A stretch of DNA of 64,000 nucleotides, taken from positions 3,885,501 through 3,949,500 of the forward strand of contig NZ_OY762905.1 in assembly GCF_963666525.1 (NCBI RefSeq), in the 5' to 3' direction. Of the stretch, positions 28,547-37,761 are shown piece by piece. A model generated the notes under the pieces. It was not told the origin of the DNA and made no database searches. It saw only the letters and a program-made list of their open reading frames with translations. The stretch is from an uncultured Cohaesibacter sp. (GTDB taxonomy: Bacteria > Pseudomonadota > Alphaproteobacteria > Rhizobiales > Cohaesibacteraceae). Made by a program: the position numbers and the translations under genes. Each line of letters begins with the position of its first letter. Within the stretch, counting starts at the first letter, position 1.

Positions 28547-28936
28547 ATGACTGGCCATGGACGAACCCGGTTTATTCTCGCACTCGCATCCAGTCTGATC
28601 ATGACGGCATCTGCCTATGCGCTGGACTGTCAAAACCCGGTGACTACCGTGGATATGAGCGAATGTGCGGCGATCGCCTATCAGAAAGCTGATGACGAGC
28701 TGAATGACGTGTATCAGCAACTGCGTTCGATGCTTGATGAACCGGGCAAGCTGTTGCTGCGCGACACCCAGCGGGCATGGATTCCCTATCGCGATGCCGA
28801 ATGCGCGCGGGTGGCTGACACGTTCCGCGGCGGATCGATGGCAGGTCTGGCCCATCTGTCATGCCTGAGCGAGATGACATCACGCCGCAGTACCGAACTG
28901 CGAACCGACCCGGCCACAGGCGAGCCACTTTTCTGA
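28547..28936 (+). CDS. LprI-like (DUF1311) secreted protein
   Basis: A 129-residue exported protein. The signal peptide LALASSLIMTASAYA is followed by a cysteine-rich domain with DCQNP, SECAAIAY, YRDAECARV and LSCLSEMTSRR, the pattern of the LprI/DUF1311 family. Some members inhibit lysozyme, and the cysteines should form disulphides in the periplasm. The true physiological role is uncertain. The ATG at 28547 follows AAAGGGG with suitable spacing. It converges with the acetyltransferase gene, with only 4 bases between the stops. Confidence 0.83.
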   Translation: MTGHGRTRFILALASSLIMTASAYALDCQNPVTTVDMSECAAIAYQKADDELNDVYQQLRSMLDEPGKLLLRDTQRAWIPYRDAECARVADTFRGGSMAGLAHLSCLSEMTSRRSTELRTDPATGEPLF

Positions 28937-28940
28937 AGCT

Positions 28941-29462
28941 TCAGACAAACCTTTTTCGCATGACGAAATTGAGATAGCGCTCGTCCTCAATTCCGAACCA
29001 TGTTTCGCCGATAGTCTCGAAGCCCTTGCGTTCATAAAAGGTGATGGCTTCGCGGTTTTCCGCGTTGACCCGGAGGAATGCCGCCGTGTGTCCCGCGTCT
29101 GCCATGGACTGATAACAGGCCTTGAGTAGCGCCGACCCGACACCCTGTCTCTTGTGCCGTTCCCGTATATAGAGCGTGTCGATTTCCCCCTCGGGACAGT
29201 CTGGGTGAGGCAGGTCGGTCGGGCAGCGCCAGCTGAGGTAGCCCCTTAGTCCGTCCTGCCCGGCATAGGGCACGGCATCGACCAGAAAATGGCGATCTGG
29301 CTCGGCAATCTGTGCTTCCAGATTGGCCTTTGTGAATGTCTCCAGCGCATAACTGGCAAAGACCGGCGGGATGCCGGGGCGGCAATAGGTGTGCAGCCAC
29401 ACTTCAAGGCTGAGGGCGACCAAAGCGCCGGCGTCCTCAGGTCGTGCGGGCCTGATCACCAT
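28941..29462 (-). CDS. GNAT family N-acetyltransferase
   Basis: A 173-residue GNAT acetyltransferase. The acetyl-CoA binding motif A is visible as IDTLYIRERHKRQGVGSALLKA (Arg/Gln-x-x-Gly-x-Gly/Ala type), and the C-terminal LRVNAENREAITFYERKGF is the standard end of the fold. The substrate is unknown. Its start codon overlaps the stop codon of the upstream M20 gene (TGATG arrangement), so the two are translationally coupled and may act on a common substrate. Confidence 0.9.
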   Translation of the reverse strand: MVIRPARPEDAGALVALSLEVWLHTYCRPGIPPVFASYALETFTKANLEAQIAEPDRHFLVDAVPYAGQDGLRGYLSWRCPTDLPHPDCPEGEIDTLYIRERHKRQGVGSALLKACYQSMADAGHTAAFLRVNAENREAITFYERKGFETIGETWFGIEDERYLNFVMRKRFV

Positions 29463-30667
29463 CAGCCCAGCCGATCACGGATGATGCGTTCGAAGATGCG
29501 GGCCCCGACGGGTGTCAGGGCATCGGGAAAGTCGAAATCCGGGTTGTGCAATTGCGGCTGATCGAGGCCCGAGCCAAGCACGAACAGGGTTGACGGGCAG
29601 TGATGGCCAAATTGGCCGAAATCCTCCGACCAGCGCATCGGTTCGGTCTGTTCCTCGGTGCGGATGCCTTCTGCCGCAAGAGCCTGTGCCACCATCGCGG
29701 TCGTCTCTTGTGCATTGGTGCAGGCGTCAAAGACATCGTCTTCCTCGATGAGCAGGGAAAGACCGGCAGTCTCGGCGGCGTTGCTGGCCAGCGTTTCGGC
29801 TGCCTTGACCAGATCACCCATCACGTCATCCGTAACCGTGCGCAGCGTCGCCCAGATCTCACCTGCGCCGGGGGCCACGCCGAAGCAGGGTTCGCCGACG
29901 CTCATGTGGGTGATGGTTACAAGCTTGTAGCTGGCGTCGAGCGCCTGTCCCACATCAAGGCCGTTCGACAGGCCGTTGAGGCCTGCGGCAATGGTCATCA
30001 TCGCTTCGACCGGAGAGATCCCGTCCTGTGGCATCGAGGCATGTGAGGTCTTGCCTTCCAGATGAATGCGGATGCCGCGAGAGGCACAGCACATGGCGCC
30101 GGATTTAAGCGCCACGCTGCCAAGCCCGAGGCCGGGAAGATTGTGAAGGGCAAAGGCCATGTCCGGTTTGGGTAGGCTGGCGGCAAAGTCCGGGTCCTGC
30201 AGCAATGCTCTGGCGCCCTTGCCGGTTTCCTCGGCAGGCTGGAACACCAGTATCACGCGGCCAGAGGCCGGGCGTTGCTTGCCAAGGCGCATGGCCAGAG
30301 CCAGAAGAATGGCCATGTGACCATCATGGCCGCACAGATGGGCCTTGGTCTCAAGCTCCGAGCAATAGGGCACGTCGGATCGTTCCTCGATGGGCAGGCC
30401 GTCGAGTTCGCAGCGAAAGAGCAGCGTCGGGCCGTCCTTGCCGGACTCGAACAGGGCCGCGATGCCGGTGCCGCCAAGAGCAGTGCCATCGGGCTCGGTC
30501 CATGGGCCGAGCCCGGTCACGATCCGGTCCGGCGACAGCTGTTCCAGCTCTGCAACGACCCTTTGGGCGGTCTCCACCTCTTGCCCCGACAGGTCGGGTC
30601 GGCGGTGCAGTGCCTGCCGGAAGGTGATCAGGTGGTTGATCTCGGCATTGGTCAGCTCTGTGCTCAT
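29462..30667 (-). CDS. M20 family amidohydrolase/peptidase
   Basis: About 401 residues of a zinc-dependent M20 amidohydrolase (the IAA-amino-acid hydrolase or N-acyl amino acid deacylase type). Metal-binding elements are HLCGHDGHMAI, VFQPAEETGKGAR and, C-terminally, SEDFGQFGHHCP. The lid-domain entry is seen in GKTSHASMPQDGISP. The ATG at 30667 starts at MSTELTNAEINHLITFRQAL, which matches the family N-terminus; the open frame upstream to 31246 has no similarity and overlaps the next gene on the other strand. Coupled to the GNAT gene. Confidence 0.9.
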   Translation of the reverse strand: MSTELTNAEINHLITFRQALHRRPDLSGQEVETAQRVVAELEQLSPDRIVTGLGPWTEPDGTALGGTGIAALFESGKDGPTLLFRCELDGLPIEERSDVPYCSELETKAHLCGHDGHMAILLALAMRLGKQRPASGRVILVFQPAEETGKGARALLQDPDFAASLPKPDMAFALHNLPGLGLGSVALKSGAMCCASRGIRIHLEGKTSHASMPQDGISPVEAMMTIAAGLNGLSNGLDVGQALDASYKLVTITHMSVGEPCFGVAPGAGEIWATLRTVTDDVMGDLVKAAETLASNAAETAGLSLLIEEDDVFDACTNAQETTAMVAQALAAEGIRTEEQTEPMRWSEDFGQFGHHCPSTLFVLGSGLDQPQLHNPDFDFPDALTPVGARIFERIIRDRLG

Positions 30668-30950
30668 GATATCCAAATTCCAACTTGGTCTGCGTGTAGG
30701 TGCCAATCGGCGCGCGCATCTTATGACTCTCGCGGTTGCAAAGAAAAGGGGAAAAGCGAGAGCAAAAGGCCGAAATGTGCAAGATTGATGAAAAACGCAA
30801 CCAAACTTCAACGGCTCCTGCGCTAGAGCATGGGCAACACGATTTTTGAATGCGTCGCACTGGAAATACAGCGGTGTCGGCCCCAGATAAAACAAGACAA
30901 AACAAGGCGAACGATCCGCATCGATCACCATGAACCAGAGGATGCCTGCC

Positions 30951-31871
30951 ATGAAAATCATGAAATATCTCAGGAAAGTCATTCCTTCGAGCATTCTGCC
31001 TGAAAAATGGTTGAAAGAGCCCGTGGTCATTCCGGTGGTGCGCATGGTCGGTCCGATCATGGTCAGCAACGGCGGACACATGCGGTCAAGCCTCAACATG
31101 GCCTCCATTGCCGGTCCGTTGCAGAAGGCCTTCGACATGAAGGACGCGCCAGCGGTCGCCATTTCGATCAACAGCCCCGGCGGTTCGCCCGTGCAAAGTC
31201 GCCTGATCCATGAGCGCATCCGCCAGCTTGCCGCCGAAAAGGGCAAGGATGTGCTGGTCTTCTGTGAGGATGCGGCAGCCTCTGGCGGCTACATGATCGC
31301 CGTCGCCGGTGACGTGATCATCGCCGATCCCAGCTCGATCGTGGGTTCCATCGGCGTTGTGTCCGGCGGTTTCGGCTTTGTGGACGCCATTGGCAAGCTC
31401 GGCATCGAACGCCGGATCTATACCGCAGGCACCCAGAAGGCGATGCTTGATCCATTCAAGCCGGAAAACCCCGAGCATGTGGCCCATTTGGATGAGCTGT
31501 TGCAGGATCTGTTCGAAAGTTTCAAGGATCTGGTCCGCAGACGCCGCGGCGACAAGCTGACCGAACCGGAGGACAAGCTCTTTACCGGTGCGTTCTGGAC
31601 CGGCAACAAGGCGCTCGACTACGGTCTGGTTGACGAACTGGGCGACATGAACAGCTATCTCAAGCGCCGCTACGGCGAAGATATGAAGACAAAGCTGATT
31701 GCGCCACCGTCCGGCTTCTTCAGCCTGTTTCATTCCAGCTCCCTCTCGATGGGGGCAAGCCACAGCGGCAGCGCTGGAGACCCGGTTGATCGTATTGCCG
31801 AAGGTCTCTCTGCCGAGCGGGTTCTGGCGAGCCTTGAAGAACGGGCCCTCTGGTCACGCATCGGGCTCTGA
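30951..31871 (+). CDS. S49 family serine peptidase (SppA/SohB-like)
   Basis: About 306 residues. A single-domain S49 protease. The nucleophile is Ser111 in AAASGGYMIA and the general base is Lys163 in YTAGTQKAM, 52 residues later, the spacing of Bacillus SppA. The oxyanion segment SINSPGGSP is present. There is no signal peptide and no strong N-terminal membrane helix, so it acts on the cytoplasmic side, possibly on remnant signal peptides or membrane proteins. The ATG at 30951 has AGAGGA upstream; 30930 is an alternative start. A small membrane protein gene follows. Confidence 0.9.
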   Translation: MKIMKYLRKVIPSSILPEKWLKEPVVIPVVRMVGPIMVSNGGHMRSSLNMASIAGPLQKAFDMKDAPAVAISINSPGGSPVQSRLIHERIRQLAAEKGKDVLVFCEDAAASGGYMIAVAGDVIIADPSSIVGSIGVVSGGFGFVDAIGKLGIERRIYTAGTQKAMLDPFKPENPEHVAHLDELLQDLFESFKDLVRRRRGDKLTEPEDKLFTGAFWTGNKALDYGLVDELGDMNSYLKRRYGEDMKTKLIAPPSGFFSLFHSSSLSMGASHSGSAGDPVDRIAEGLSAERVLASLEERALWSRIGL

Positions 31872-32108
31872 TCCTCTCTTCTCATGACTGGAGGCAAGGC
31901 AGTCGGGCCCTTGCACCTTGTTGGCTGAAGACCGGATTTCGAAGCAAAATCAGACATGCCCTGTTGGCTTGCCCTGTTGGCTTGCCATGTGGACCAGCCC
32001 CTGTTGACCAACCTTGTCATCTGAAGGACATCTGCTGGACAGGGGCGTTGCGGTTTGCTATCGCGGTCCTGTTCATCCGGATTGTCCGCCGAGAAAGGGA
32101 GAGCGCCG

Positions 32109-32342
32109 TTGATCGCGAAACTGATGGTAATGCTGGCCGCATTGGCCGCTCTCTGGATCATATCGAAACTGTTGGTCAAGATCCGCGCCCAGGGTTCCGA
32201 GCTCAACCGGCGCCGTGAGGCCGAGGTGCTGCAGCGTCAGGCTGAAGTCATCAGGGAAGACCGTGCGAGGGCAGAGCGCGAAGCCGATATCATCGATCTT
32301 GAAGAAGACCCCGAAACCGGCGATTTCCGCGAGAGGCGTTAG
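32109..32342 (+). CDS. Small single-pass membrane protein
   Basis: A 77-residue protein. It has one membrane helix at the N-terminus (VMLAALAALWIISKLLV) followed by a charged, probably coiled-coil tail rich in Arg and Glu (RRREAEVLQRQAEVIRED, then EEDPETGDF). The start is TTG at 32109 with AAAGGGAG about 9 bases upstream, which defines this start better than the ATG inside the helix. It follows the S49 peptidase by about 240 bases, as in related genomes from memory, and may assist that enzyme. No domain name known to me. Confidence 0.72.
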   Translation: MIAKLMVMLAALAALWIISKLLVKIRAQGSELNRRREAEVLQRQAEVIREDRARAEREADIIDLEEDPETGDFRERR

Positions 32343-32461
32343 CTAAACAGGGCAGGGGAAGGCGTCCGCGTCCCCCTTGCCAAGAGACCATTCTGGACAC
32401 TAGCATTGACAATGTCCCGCACGCATGGCGGGAAGAGATCGCCCGGGGGAGGGGCGTTGTC

Positions 32462-33400
32462 ATGTCTGTGCTTGATCAGATCCTGCCAATTCTGTTTCTC
32501 ATTCTGGCAGGCATGTCGTTGCGCCTGCTCAAGGTTCTGTCCGCCGAGATCATGGAGGGACTGACCCGGCTGGTGGTCAATCTGGTCCTGCCCAGCGTGC
32601 TGTTCACGGTCTTTCTCGATATGGAGATGAAGGCATCCTATCTTGGGATGTTTGTGGTAACAGCAGCCATCTGCGGTGGGCTCTATGGTCTTGGACGTCT
32701 GGTCGGGCCCAAGCTCGCGCCCAGACACCCCTATTTTCCGTTCCTGATGACCGGCTTTGAATATGGCATGCTTGGTGTGAGCCTGTTCGGTGGCGCCTAT
32801 GGTCTGCAGGCTGTGGGCTATATCGCGGTGGTCGATCTGGCGCACGAGCTGTTCATCTGGTTCATTTTTGCTCCCATGCTGATGATCCGCCGCGATGGGC
32901 GGAGCGATCCTGCAGCCATCCTCAAGATGTTTGTCACCTCGCCGGTGGTGATCGGGCTGGTGGCTGGCCTTGTCTGCAACGGGCTCGGCCTGTCAGAGAC
33001 CATCAAGACCACGCCGGTTCTGACCAGCCTCTATGGTACCATGAAACTGTTGGCGGGCATGGCCATTCCACTCATCCTTCTGGTGGTGGGGTATGGCATT
33101 CGCATTCATCGTGAAGGTCTTGGCGATGTGCTGAAACTGGTCGCCTTGCGCTATGGCATTCTGGTGCCGCTGGCCCTGCTGCTCAACAGCCTCGTGCTCG
33201 ATGGTCTGCTCGGGCTTGGTGCGCCCTTCCAGATGGCCTTTTTCACCTTGATGATCCTGCCGCCACCCTTCATCATTCCACTGTTCATGCAGAAGGCAAC
33301 CGAACACGAGAAGGCCTATGTGATCAACGCGCTTGCCGTTTCTACTGTGGTCAGTCTGGCGATCTTCGCGCTCTATCTTGGCTTCCATCCCACGCTGTGA
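32462..33400 (+). CDS. AEC family transporter
   Basis: A 312-residue membrane protein with about ten hydrophobic segments in two halves, typical of the auxin efflux carrier (AEC) family of secondary transporters. The N-terminal pattern ILPILFLILAGMSLRLLK and the mid-protein MTGFEYGMLGVSLFGGAYG are characteristic, as is the C-terminal MILPPPFIIPLFM. Bacterial members move dicarboxylates or malonate; the substrate is not known here. It converges on the LysR gene, which may control it. Confidence 0.88.
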   Translation: MSVLDQILPILFLILAGMSLRLLKVLSAEIMEGLTRLVVNLVLPSVLFTVFLDMEMKASYLGMFVVTAAICGGLYGLGRLVGPKLAPRHPYFPFLMTGFEYGMLGVSLFGGAYGLQAVGYIAVVDLAHELFIWFIFAPMLMIRRDGRSDPAAILKMFVTSPVVIGLVAGLVCNGLGLSETIKTTPVLTSLYGTMKLLAGMAIPLILLVVGYGIRIHREGLGDVLKLVALRYGILVPLALLLNSLVLDGLLGLGAPFQMAFFTLMILPPPFIIPLFMQKATEHEKAYVINALAVSTVVSLAIFALYLGFHPTL

Positions 33401-33423
33401 TGCCTTGCCGGGCATATTGATTT

Positions 33424-34386
33424 CTAGCCCCAAACCGGTTCCAGCACGTCAGCGGCCAGATAGCCGTCGTCACCCAACCGGCCATGGCTCGACAGCCAGT
33501 CAAGAAAGATCCGGGCGCTGGGGCCGGGCTGGGGACGCTCCGAGGAGGGCCTCACCACCAGTCCGTCCCGGAAGCAGTAGAAACCGGCTGGAGCAACCAG
33601 CGTTCCGGATTTCAGTTCTTTTTCGACCAGAAACTTCGGTGCGAGCGCCACCCCCATGCCCCGCTCGGCAGCTTCATGGGCGAGCCCTACCAGCTCGAAG
33701 GTCTGCTGGGTCTGGCTCACGATCCTGATGCCTGTCAGCTCGGACCAGCGCTCCCAGCCTGCCTCCGATCCGCGCCGGTTGATCCGGGTGCGAAAGCGAA
33801 AGGCATTGCCCTCAATACTGTAGCCATAGGTCGGCGAAAGCACCGGCCCGATATACACATCTCCCAGGGTGGTCGCATTCGGATGGGTCTCCATCGAGCT
33901 TGCCAACCGGTCCCAACTGAGCACCAGATCGACAGAGCCATCAATCGTGTGGGAATTTTGCGGCACGGTCAGGGCGATCTGGATCTCGATATCGGGATGA
34001 TGCCGGTTGAACCGGGCCACAATCGGTATCGCCCAGACGCGGGCAAAGGTTGAACTGACCTTGATGGAAACCGTCTGTTGCTTCCGGCTGCGCGTCACCT
34101 CGGCATAGCCCCTGCGGATGTCGGCAAGGCTTGCAGACACCACAGTGGCAAATTTCTGCCCCTCCGGTGTCAACCGGACTCCCGATCCATGCTTTTCGAA
34201 CAATGCGATACCGGCGTGATCCTGCAATTGGTGCAATTGCTTGCTTACTGCGCTGTGGGTCCGTCCGAGCTGATGGGCCGCGCCGGTCACCGATCCGCAG
34301 TGATAGAGGGCGTCAAAGGCCAGCAAGGAGGCAAGCGGGGGCAGGTGCACCATGGAAAGAGGCTCCGATAGAGGCGGGCATGTCAC
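33424..34386 (-). CDS. LysR family transcriptional regulator (GcvA-like)
   Basis: A 320-residue LysR regulator. The N-terminal winged helix LASLLAFDALYHCGSVTGAA and LGRTHSAVSKQLHQLQDHAG is of the GcvA/TrpI subgroup, followed by LFEKHGSGVRLTPEGQKFA. The C-terminal effector domain runs to the end. It is divergent from the DUF1127-like gene (129 bases between starts) and converges on the AEC transporter. Either could be a target. The ligand cannot be predicted. Confidence 0.92.
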   Translation of the reverse strand: MTCPPLSEPLSMVHLPPLASLLAFDALYHCGSVTGAAHQLGRTHSAVSKQLHQLQDHAGIALFEKHGSGVRLTPEGQKFATVVSASLADIRRGYAEVTRSRKQQTVSIKVSSTFARVWAIPIVARFNRHHPDIEIQIALTVPQNSHTIDGSVDLVLSWDRLASSMETHPNATTLGDVYIGPVLSPTYGYSIEGNAFRFRTRINRRGSEAGWERWSELTGIRIVSQTQQTFELVGLAHEAAERGMGVALAPKFLVEKELKSGTLVAPAGFYCFRDGLVVRPSSERPQPGPSARIFLDWLSSHGRLGDDGYLAADVLEPVWG

Positions 34387-34515
34387 TTTTTCTCACATAT
34401 AAGGTTTCTATTTTTCAATTTTATTACAGTTCAAAAAAGCGCAATAATTGCACCATGGTGAATCCTGTCGGCATCGTACGGGCAATGGATAACAATAATA
34501 ATCAAGGAGAAGGCC

Positions 34516-34776
34516 ATGAAGGCAACGTTTGAAGGCGAGTTCAACCGCTTCGGCGACAGGGAAGTGCTGGCGCTGATCGAAAAGGCAACCGGGCAGTCCG
34601 GCAAACCGGCAACAATGCGGGAAATTCTGGTGCTCTGGCTCGATCGCTACAGGCAGCGTCGGCAGATGGCGCGTGATCTCAACTCCGTCGGTTTTACCGA
34701 CGCGGTACTCGAAGATTTCGGGTTGACCCGGCAGCAGGCGGAAAAGCAAGCCGCAAAGCATTTCTGGCAGGCCTGA
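34516..34776 (+). CDS. Small DUF1127-like protein
   Basis: An 86-residue protein. The C-terminal part WLDRYRQRRQMARDLNSV followed by FTDAVLEDFGLTRQQAEKQA resembles the YjiS-like DUF1127 domain, an Arg-rich helical motif known in rhizobia to bind RNA or respond to stress. The N-terminal 45 residues do not match that domain. A good ribosome site, AGGAGAAGG, precedes the ATG. It is divergent from a LysR regulator, which suggests regulated expression. Confidence 0.75.
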   Translation: MKATFEGEFNRFGDREVLALIEKATGQSGKPATMREILVLWLDRYRQRRQMARDLNSVGFTDAVLEDFGLTRQQAEKQAAKHFWQA

Positions 34777-34858
34777 AACCTGCCAGAAAGCGATTTGGAA
34801 AGCATACGGAACTCATTGCCTCGCGCACCGGATCGATGCACAAAGCAGGTCCCCCGAC

Positions 34859-35440
34859 TTAGCCGATTTCGGCGTGCGAGGTGATGATTCTGGAGACGAG
34901 GCCGTAATCCTTGGCCTCTTCGGCAGAAAGCCAGTAGTCGCGGTCAGTATCGGCTGCGATCTTCTCGATCTGTTGACCGGTGGCCTCTGAGAACAGCTTG
35001 TTGAGGCGCTCGTTCATCTTGATGATCTCGCGGGCCTGGATTTCGATATCCGATGCCATGCCGCGTGCTCCGCCGGACGGTTGATGCAGCAGGAAGCGGG
35101 TGTTCGGCAGGCACAGACGGCGCTCGACCGGCACCGAAATATAGATCAGTGCGCCAGCGGATGCGACCCAGCCGGTGCCGATGACCCAGACCTTCGGCTT
35201 GATGAACTTGATGATGTCATGCATGCAGTCGCCAGATTCGACATGGCCGCCGGGGGAGTTGATGAAGACCTTGATGTCCTCGTCTCCTGTTGCGGCAAGG
35301 GCGATCAACTGCGCGCTGACCTTCTGGGCCATTTCCTGCGTGACTTCACCGTAAATGAAGACGGACCGGGATTTGAACAGGGCCTCGGCCGCATCCTTGC
35401 CCATTGAGTCTTCCGACTTTTTCTCATTTTCTTCGCTCAT
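34859..35440 (-). CDS. ClpP-type serine protease paralogue
   Basis: About 193 residues of a ClpP-fold protease subunit of the alphaproteobacterial second type. The triad appears intact: Ser in [11 protein letters not shown], His in [10 protein letters not shown], and Asp in [19 protein letters not shown]. The [11 protein letters not shown] strand is present. The nucleophile context ASAG differs from the usual ASMG of housekeeping ClpP. No clpX or ATPase gene is adjacent, so the partner is unknown. MSEENEK at 35440 is chosen as start because GGGAG lies 8 bases before it. Confidence 0.88.
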   Translation of the reverse strand: MSEENEKKSEDSMGKDAAEALFKSRSVFIYGEVTQEMAQKVSAQLIALAATGDEDIKVFINSPGGHVESGDCMHDIIKFIKPKVWVIGTGWVASAGALIYISVPVERRLCLPNTRFLLHQPSGGARGMASDIEIQAREIIKMNERLNKLFSEATGQQIEKIAADTDRDYWLSAEEAKDYGLVSRIITSHAEIG

Positions 35441-35845
35441 GGCGCGAACTCCCATATGGCAATTGACTATGCCCTTTTGGCATCTGGCTCAAACCGGGCG
35501 TCGAATCAAACATAGTTCGCGCCCACCTTAATAACAACACGTGAACAAGTCCTTTTATGAATGCAACAAAATGGCTCATTGAATGCATCTTCGAGGTGTT
35601 GTTTGCAGAAAAGGGCACAAGGCTGCATGTCTGCTCAAGGGGTCTATAGAGGAGAAGAAGGCAAAACAGGTTGCCGAATGTCCGGTTTTGTGGAATCTAA
35701 TCGATACAACCTCCGTTAAACCTCAGAGTTTAAAACACTTTCAATTTACATGTCTGTTCTTGCGCGGAGACCTGTCTGATATTTCAAACGACCCGGGCAA
35801 GGTCGCTTTTGCATGCGCTTTGCGAAGGGATTGGAGACCTCTTTC
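35441..35845. other. Divergent intergenic region
   Basis: About 400 bases between the clpP-like gene and the small secreted protein gene. It should hold both promoters. I see no clear operator or RNA; short open frames here have no ribosome sites. Confidence 0.4.
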
Positions 35846-36175
35846 ATGAAAAACTATATCCTCGCAGCATCCCTTCTTGGTCTGGCCGTTGCTTCAAGCG
35901 TTTCCGCACAGGCCGCAGACCGCAAGGTTACAATCAAGAACGAAACCGGCTATGCGATTGTTGAATTTTATGGATCCAACAGCGGAACCGAAGACTGGGA
36001 AGAAAATATTCTGGGTGGCCAGCGCCTCAATCACGGTGACGCCATCGACGTCAACTTTGATGACGGAACCGGAAACTGCATGTTCGACTTCCTCGCAGTG
36101 TTCGAAGATGGCGATCAGCTCACCAAGGAAGATGTCGATGTGTGCAAGATCGGGACCTTCACCTTCAACGAATAG
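35846..36175 (+). CDS. Small secreted protein with a conserved WEENIL motif
   Basis: A 109-residue exported protein with a clear signal peptide (LAASLLGLAVASSVSAQA). The mature part begins DRKVTIKNETGYAIVEFY and contains EDWEENILGG and FDDGTGNCMFDFLAVFEDG, with two cysteines likely to form a disulphide. I recognise this as a family of small periplasmic proteins common in alphaproteobacteria, often misnamed in databases; no function is known. The ATG at 35846 is chosen because it starts the signal peptide. Confidence 0.85.
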   Translation: MKNYILAASLLGLAVASSVSAQAADRKVTIKNETGYAIVEFYGSNSGTEDWEENILGGQRLNHGDAIDVNFDDGTGNCMFDFLAVFEDGDQLTKEDVDVCKIGTFTFNE

Positions 36176-36293
36176 CAGTTGAAGCGATCGACAGCCGCCT
36201 TGGTTCTCCGAACTTTGTGCTGCTTCCTCTGTGTTGGGGGGAGATGCTCCCTCCACCCTCATGTCTACTCCCGATAGCGGACAAATCAAATTT

Positions 36294-36308
36294 GTTCTTG
36301 ATATGTTC
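36294..36308 (+). promoter_or_regulatory. LexA (SOS) operator GTTC-N7-GTTC
   Basis: The sequence GTTCTTGATATGTTC is an exact match to the direct-repeat LexA box of alphaproteobacteria (GTTC, seven bases, GTTC). It lies about 95 bases before the start of the radical SAM gene and after the stop of the previous gene, in promoter position. It implies repression by LexA and induction by DNA damage. Confidence 0.72.
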
Positions 36309-36403
36309 TTTTTAGTGTCGCATCATTCCAATAGAACAAAGCGCTAACAGAATCGAAGGCAAAGCGCAACTGCCTGACTTCGACATGCGATGGAGTGATG
36401 ACA

Positions 36404-37561
36404 ATGGCTGCCGCCAGGGCAACTGCTCAACAAGCCGCTAAGGAAGATGCCGATCCGTTTGTCGGCTTTCAGGTCGATCCCGATCTGCACAAGGGCAAAC
36501 GCATTCGTGGCCGGGGAACCCGTAGCAATCAGGCTGGCCGGTTCGAACCCTATCAGACAGAGCCTGTCAATGACGGGTGGTCCGATTACGTCGATGACGA
36601 GGCGCTGCCGCCTCTGCGCACGGAAGTGCAGGAGGAGAAGTCGCGCACGATCATCACGCGCAATGACTCGCCCGATATCCCTTTTGATCGCTCCATCAAC
36701 CCCTACCGAGGCTGCGAGCACGGCTGTGTCTATTGTTTCGCCCGACCGACACATGCCTATATGGGCCTGTCGGCAGGGCTGGACTTCGAGAGCAAGCTGT
36801 TTGTCAAACCCGATGCAGCCAACCAGCTCCGGCGGGAATTGTCTGCGCCCGGCTATCGCCCGCGTCCCATCGCCATCGGCACCAATACGGACCCCTATCA
36901 GCCGGTAGAGCGCAGCTATCGCCTGATGCCGGACATTCTGGACGTTCTTGAAGAAACTGGCCATCCGGTAGGGATCGTGACCAAGTCCGGGTTGATCCTC
37001 AGAGATCTCGAAAAGCTCAAAAAGCTAAACGAGCGCGGTCTGGTCAAGGTCGCCTTGTCGGTCACCACGCTCGACAACAAGCTCTCGCGTGCGATGGAGC
37101 CTCGCGCCGCCAGCTCTCAACGGCGTCTTGAGACAATCGCGCGGCTGGCCGAAGCGGGCATTCCCACTGCAGTCATGGTTGCTCCGATCATTCCGGCCCT
37201 CAATGACAGTGAACTGGAAACCATCCTCAAGGCGGCCTATGAAGCCGGCGCCCGTGAAGCCGGTACGATTCTTCTGCGTCTGCCCCATGAAGTCAGTCCA
37301 CTGTTTCAGGACTGGTTGCTGCATAATTACCCGGATCGCTACAGACATGTGATGAATGTCTTGCGGTCAATGCGGGGCGGCAAGGATTACGACAGTCGAA
37401 CCGGACAACGAATGCGAGGAACAGGGCCTTTTGCTGAACTTCTTCATAAGAGAATGGACATCGCCTGTAGAAATCTTGGCTATAGCACCAAGAGGACTCG
37501 CCTATCCTTGAAACATTTTGTGGGTCCAAAGAGAAATGAAGATCAGTTGTCATTATTTTGA
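36404..37561 (+). CDS. PA0069-family radical SAM protein
   Basis: About 385 residues. A radical SAM protein related to spore photoproduct lyase (PA0069/Rv2578c group). The 4Fe-4S ligands are Cys104, Cys108 and Cys111 in YRGCEHGCVYCFARPTH, followed by FVKPDAANQLRREL and the GTNTDPYQPVE strand. The reaction is unknown, but kinship with a DNA photoproduct repair enzyme and the LexA box upstream suggest a DNA-damage role. In-frame starts at 36395 (GTG), 36398 and 36404 compete; TGGAG sits 8 bases before 36404. It is monocistronic. Confidence 0.88.
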   Translation: MAAARATAQQAAKEDADPFVGFQVDPDLHKGKRIRGRGTRSNQAGRFEPYQTEPVNDGWSDYVDDEALPPLRTEVQEEKSRTIITRNDSPDIPFDRSINPYRGCEHGCVYCFARPTHAYMGLSAGLDFESKLFVKPDAANQLRRELSAPGYRPRPIAIGTNTDPYQPVERSYRLMPDILDVLEETGHPVGIVTKSGLILRDLEKLKKLNERGLVKVALSVTTLDNKLSRAMEPRAASSQRRLETIARLAEAGIPTAVMVAPIIPALNDSELETILKAAYEAGAREAGTILLRLPHEVSPLFQDWLLHNYPDRYRHVMNVLRSMRGGKDYDSRTGQRMRGTGPFAELLHKRMDIACRNLGYSTKRTRLSLKHFVGPKRNEDQLSLF

Positions 37562-37761
37562 CGCAGTTTTTGATGACAACTTGGATTACATCGATTCAGT
37601 CGTGAGACATTCAAGCCTCAGACAGGGCAATTGATCTGGACCAGAGACGTATAGCTGACAAGAAATCGCTATCGGATCAAAAGAAATTAGATAAAACTGG
37701 ACAAAATCGGTTTGGTATACATCGGTTTTGATCAGGATCAATTGGAATTGTTATGGAATCA
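37562..37761. other. AT-rich region upstream of the structured RNA
   Basis: About 200 AT-rich bases after the radical SAM gene. A possible promoter for the following RNA is TTGATC (37728-37733), 17 bases, then TTATGG. Confidence 0.4.

Noticed and set aside
29462-31246. Long N-terminal extension of the M20 amidohydrolase
   Set aside because: The extension overlaps the S49 peptidase gene on the other strand and lacks similarity; the start at 30667 fits the family.
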